From the NCBI RefSeq assembly GCF_947503375.1, contig NZ_CANNDQ010000001.1, positions 649,678 through 713,677 of the forward strand: a stretch of DNA of 64,000 bases, in the 5' to 3' direction. How positions within the stretch are numbered: the stretch's first letter is position 1; every line of letters begins with the position of its first letter. This DNA is from an uncultured Psychroserpens sp. GTDB taxonomy: Bacteria > Bacteroidota > Bacteroidia > Flavobacteriales > Flavobacteriaceae. The notes beneath the pieces were generated by a model. The model made no database searches, was not told the DNA's origin, and was given only the letters and a program-made list of their open reading frames with translations. The translations under genes and the position numbers were made by a program. Positions 63,901-64,000 of this stretch are shown here, one piece after another.

Positions 63901-64000
63901 GGTAATTTTGCTAATGCTCAAGATACAGTAACGGTTGAAGATGTAATCAATCCAACAGTGGTAACGCAAGACATTACGGTTCAATTAGATGCATCAGGAA
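60946..64000 (+). CDS. Giant repetitive secreted adhesin (partial)
   Basis: The frame is open from the ATG at 60946 to the window end (over 1018 residues) without a stop. Order: Sec signal (MKRILLLMLLGMLSTIAIAQ); a TTWTGLG...NWNNTDNW domain typical of Bacteroidota surface proteins; filamentous-haemagglutinin-like beta-helix repeats; a 549-bp tandem-repeat zone; an LxxG-rich linker; then HYR-like repeats (VTQDITVQLDASG twice). The C-terminus, probably a T9SS sorting domain, lies outside the window. It is expected to be a cell-surface adhesin. Confidence 0.8.
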   Translation, partial: MKRILLLMLLGMLSTIAIAQTTWTGLGANTNWNNTDNWDTNLVPTAADDVIIPSGFTVILNVSGTVQSIDVQGNSTFEMNSSFSFAGDSNFGPNTTINWNAGTLLGTAFTLTNQGEMNLLGNSGKSLVTGTILDNEGTMNISSTGDLFINGASTTLNNQVDGILNMKVAGGNITWAGAPGVINNLGMIKRTDSTGEAQIITTLNNTNGTIQVEEGILSFQSSPKSFTDGTYNVFSGATLDWDVPVTISGSLGGTLDGNMNWNSNITVADGDAADLNFSENFNWLVGTLSGGGTLTNNGAISLLGNSAKTISGETTLNNLGSISIMSAGDLFINGASTILNNQLGGNIDLQFDGGNITWAAAPGVINNLGMIKKTVSTGEAQIIATLNNTNGTIQVEEGILSFQSSPKSFTDGTYNVFSGATLDWDVPVTISGSLGGTLDGNMNWNSNITVADGDAADLNFSENFNWLVGTLSGGGTLTNNGAISLLGNSAKTISGETTLNNLGSISIMSAGDLFINGASTTLNNQVDGILNMKVAGGNITWAGAPGVINNLGMIKRTDSTGEAQIIATLNNTNGTIQVEEGILSFQSSPKSFTDGTYNVFSGATLDWDVPVTISGSLGGTLDGNMNWNSNITVADGDVADLNFSENFNWLVGTLSGGGTLTNNGAISLLGNSAKTISGETTLNNLGSISIMSAGDLFINGASTILNNQLGGNIDLQFDGGNITWAGASGVLNNFGLLRRSENTGVAQIFVGLNNSGIIEVASGELEITSSSPFANLEGGVIKGIGVFDLPLVANYTNNGIFAPGLSPGTLTVQGDYTSTATSQLEMELNGLTPDTEYDVLAITGNNNVFEGSVNVIMGFEGTLGDEFTIATTTGAITTANLQSPIENIDYDGKRYTFEVSYPDNNKVVLTIIDKLDILPPDIITQDITVQLDASGTASIMASQVDNGTTDNCTPTNELQFSLDITDFTCADIGDNTVTLTVTDNDGNFANAQDTVTVEDVINPTVVTQDITVQLDASG
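61381..63126 (+). repeat. 549-bp near-identical tandem repeats, ABAB pattern
   Basis: A 549-bp (183-codon) unit repeats; marker points at 61632, 62181 and 62730 are exactly 549 apart. Two variants alternate: A (with QVDGILNMKVAGG) at 61423 and 62521; B (with QLGGNIDLQFDGG) at 61971 and 63069. Each pair is 1098 bp apart and differs by only a few bases. This indicates a recent duplication of a two-unit block. Confidence 0.92.

Noticed and set aside
1..64000. CRISPR array, tRNA or rRNA genes
   Set aside because: No regularly spaced short repeats and no cloverleaf or T-loop signature in non-coding regions; the only regular repeats are the coding 549-bp units.

Overview
The window looks like a low-GC, AT-rich marine Flavobacteriaceae-type member of the Bacteroidota. 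The evidence is a T9SS-type C-terminal sorting domain, HYR-like adhesin repeats, Bacteroidota-style Rhs proteins, a LytTR response regulator paired with a TPR/HisKA_2 kinase, lipoproteins with Bacteroidota-style lipoboxes, and a TAnnTTTG-type promoter. I see no tRNA, rRNA or CRISPR array.

Region 1 (about 1-28.1 kb) reads as an integrative/mobilizable element carrying defence cargo. Its backbone is a primase-associated helicase-like ATPase (193-1761), a MOBP-type relaxase with accessory protein, a DUF2958 protein, a VirD4-like coupling ATPase and linked membrane proteins (9.7-15.4 kb), a replication-initiator-like winged-helix protein, a large serine recombinase, a D12-class adenine methylase, a RadC/JAB protein and a second VirD4/HerA-like ATPase (19.6-28.1 kb). 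The cargo includes a Septu-like operon (XRE regulator, AbiJ-like/ABC ATPase, HNH nuclease; 2.3-5.4 kb), lipoproteins and a T9SS-secreted M23-like protein (5.5-9.4 kb), and a 1142-residue NACHT NTPase likely to be an anti-phage sensor (16.1-19.6 kb). Non-coding structure is rich: a GC-rich hairpin cluster at 90-186, a dyad and tandem repeat at 9560-9643 that could be oriT, a shared 21-bp operator-like motif at 21.7 and 26.9 kb, and an unusual set of interleaved complementary blocks (21939-22035) just upstream of the recombinase.

Region 2 (28.2-33.3 kb) is accessory: small unknown genes, a PD-(D/E)xK-like protein, an orphan Rhs tip with a candidate immunity lipoprotein, and an IS1-family transposase.

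Region 3 (33.2-57.3 kb) is the most interesting. Two very large Rhs-type secreted proteins lie divergent from a nearly complete type II secretion system. Its parts are a response regulator, major pseudopilin, prepilin peptidase, GspE, secretin GspD, GspL- and GspM-like proteins on the + strand, then GspF, two to three minor pseudopilins, a GspC/PilP-like protein and a lipoprotein on the - strand. Direct repeats with an identical 22-nt step lie in front of both T2SS transcription units and the Rhs genes, suggesting a common regulon. Next to it is a five-gene cassette: a serine protease without a signal peptide, two DUF2589/Ig-like proteins, a helical protein and a zinc-ribbon protein.

Region 4 (57.5-64 kb) holds an unknown gene, a TPR histidine kinase with its LytTR regulator, and the start of a giant secreted adhesin with near-identical 549-bp tandem repeats that runs off the window. 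My working model, which is inference, is that regions 3-4 encode a regulated secretion island in which a T2SS exports Rhs toxins that have Sec signals but no T9SS sorting domain.
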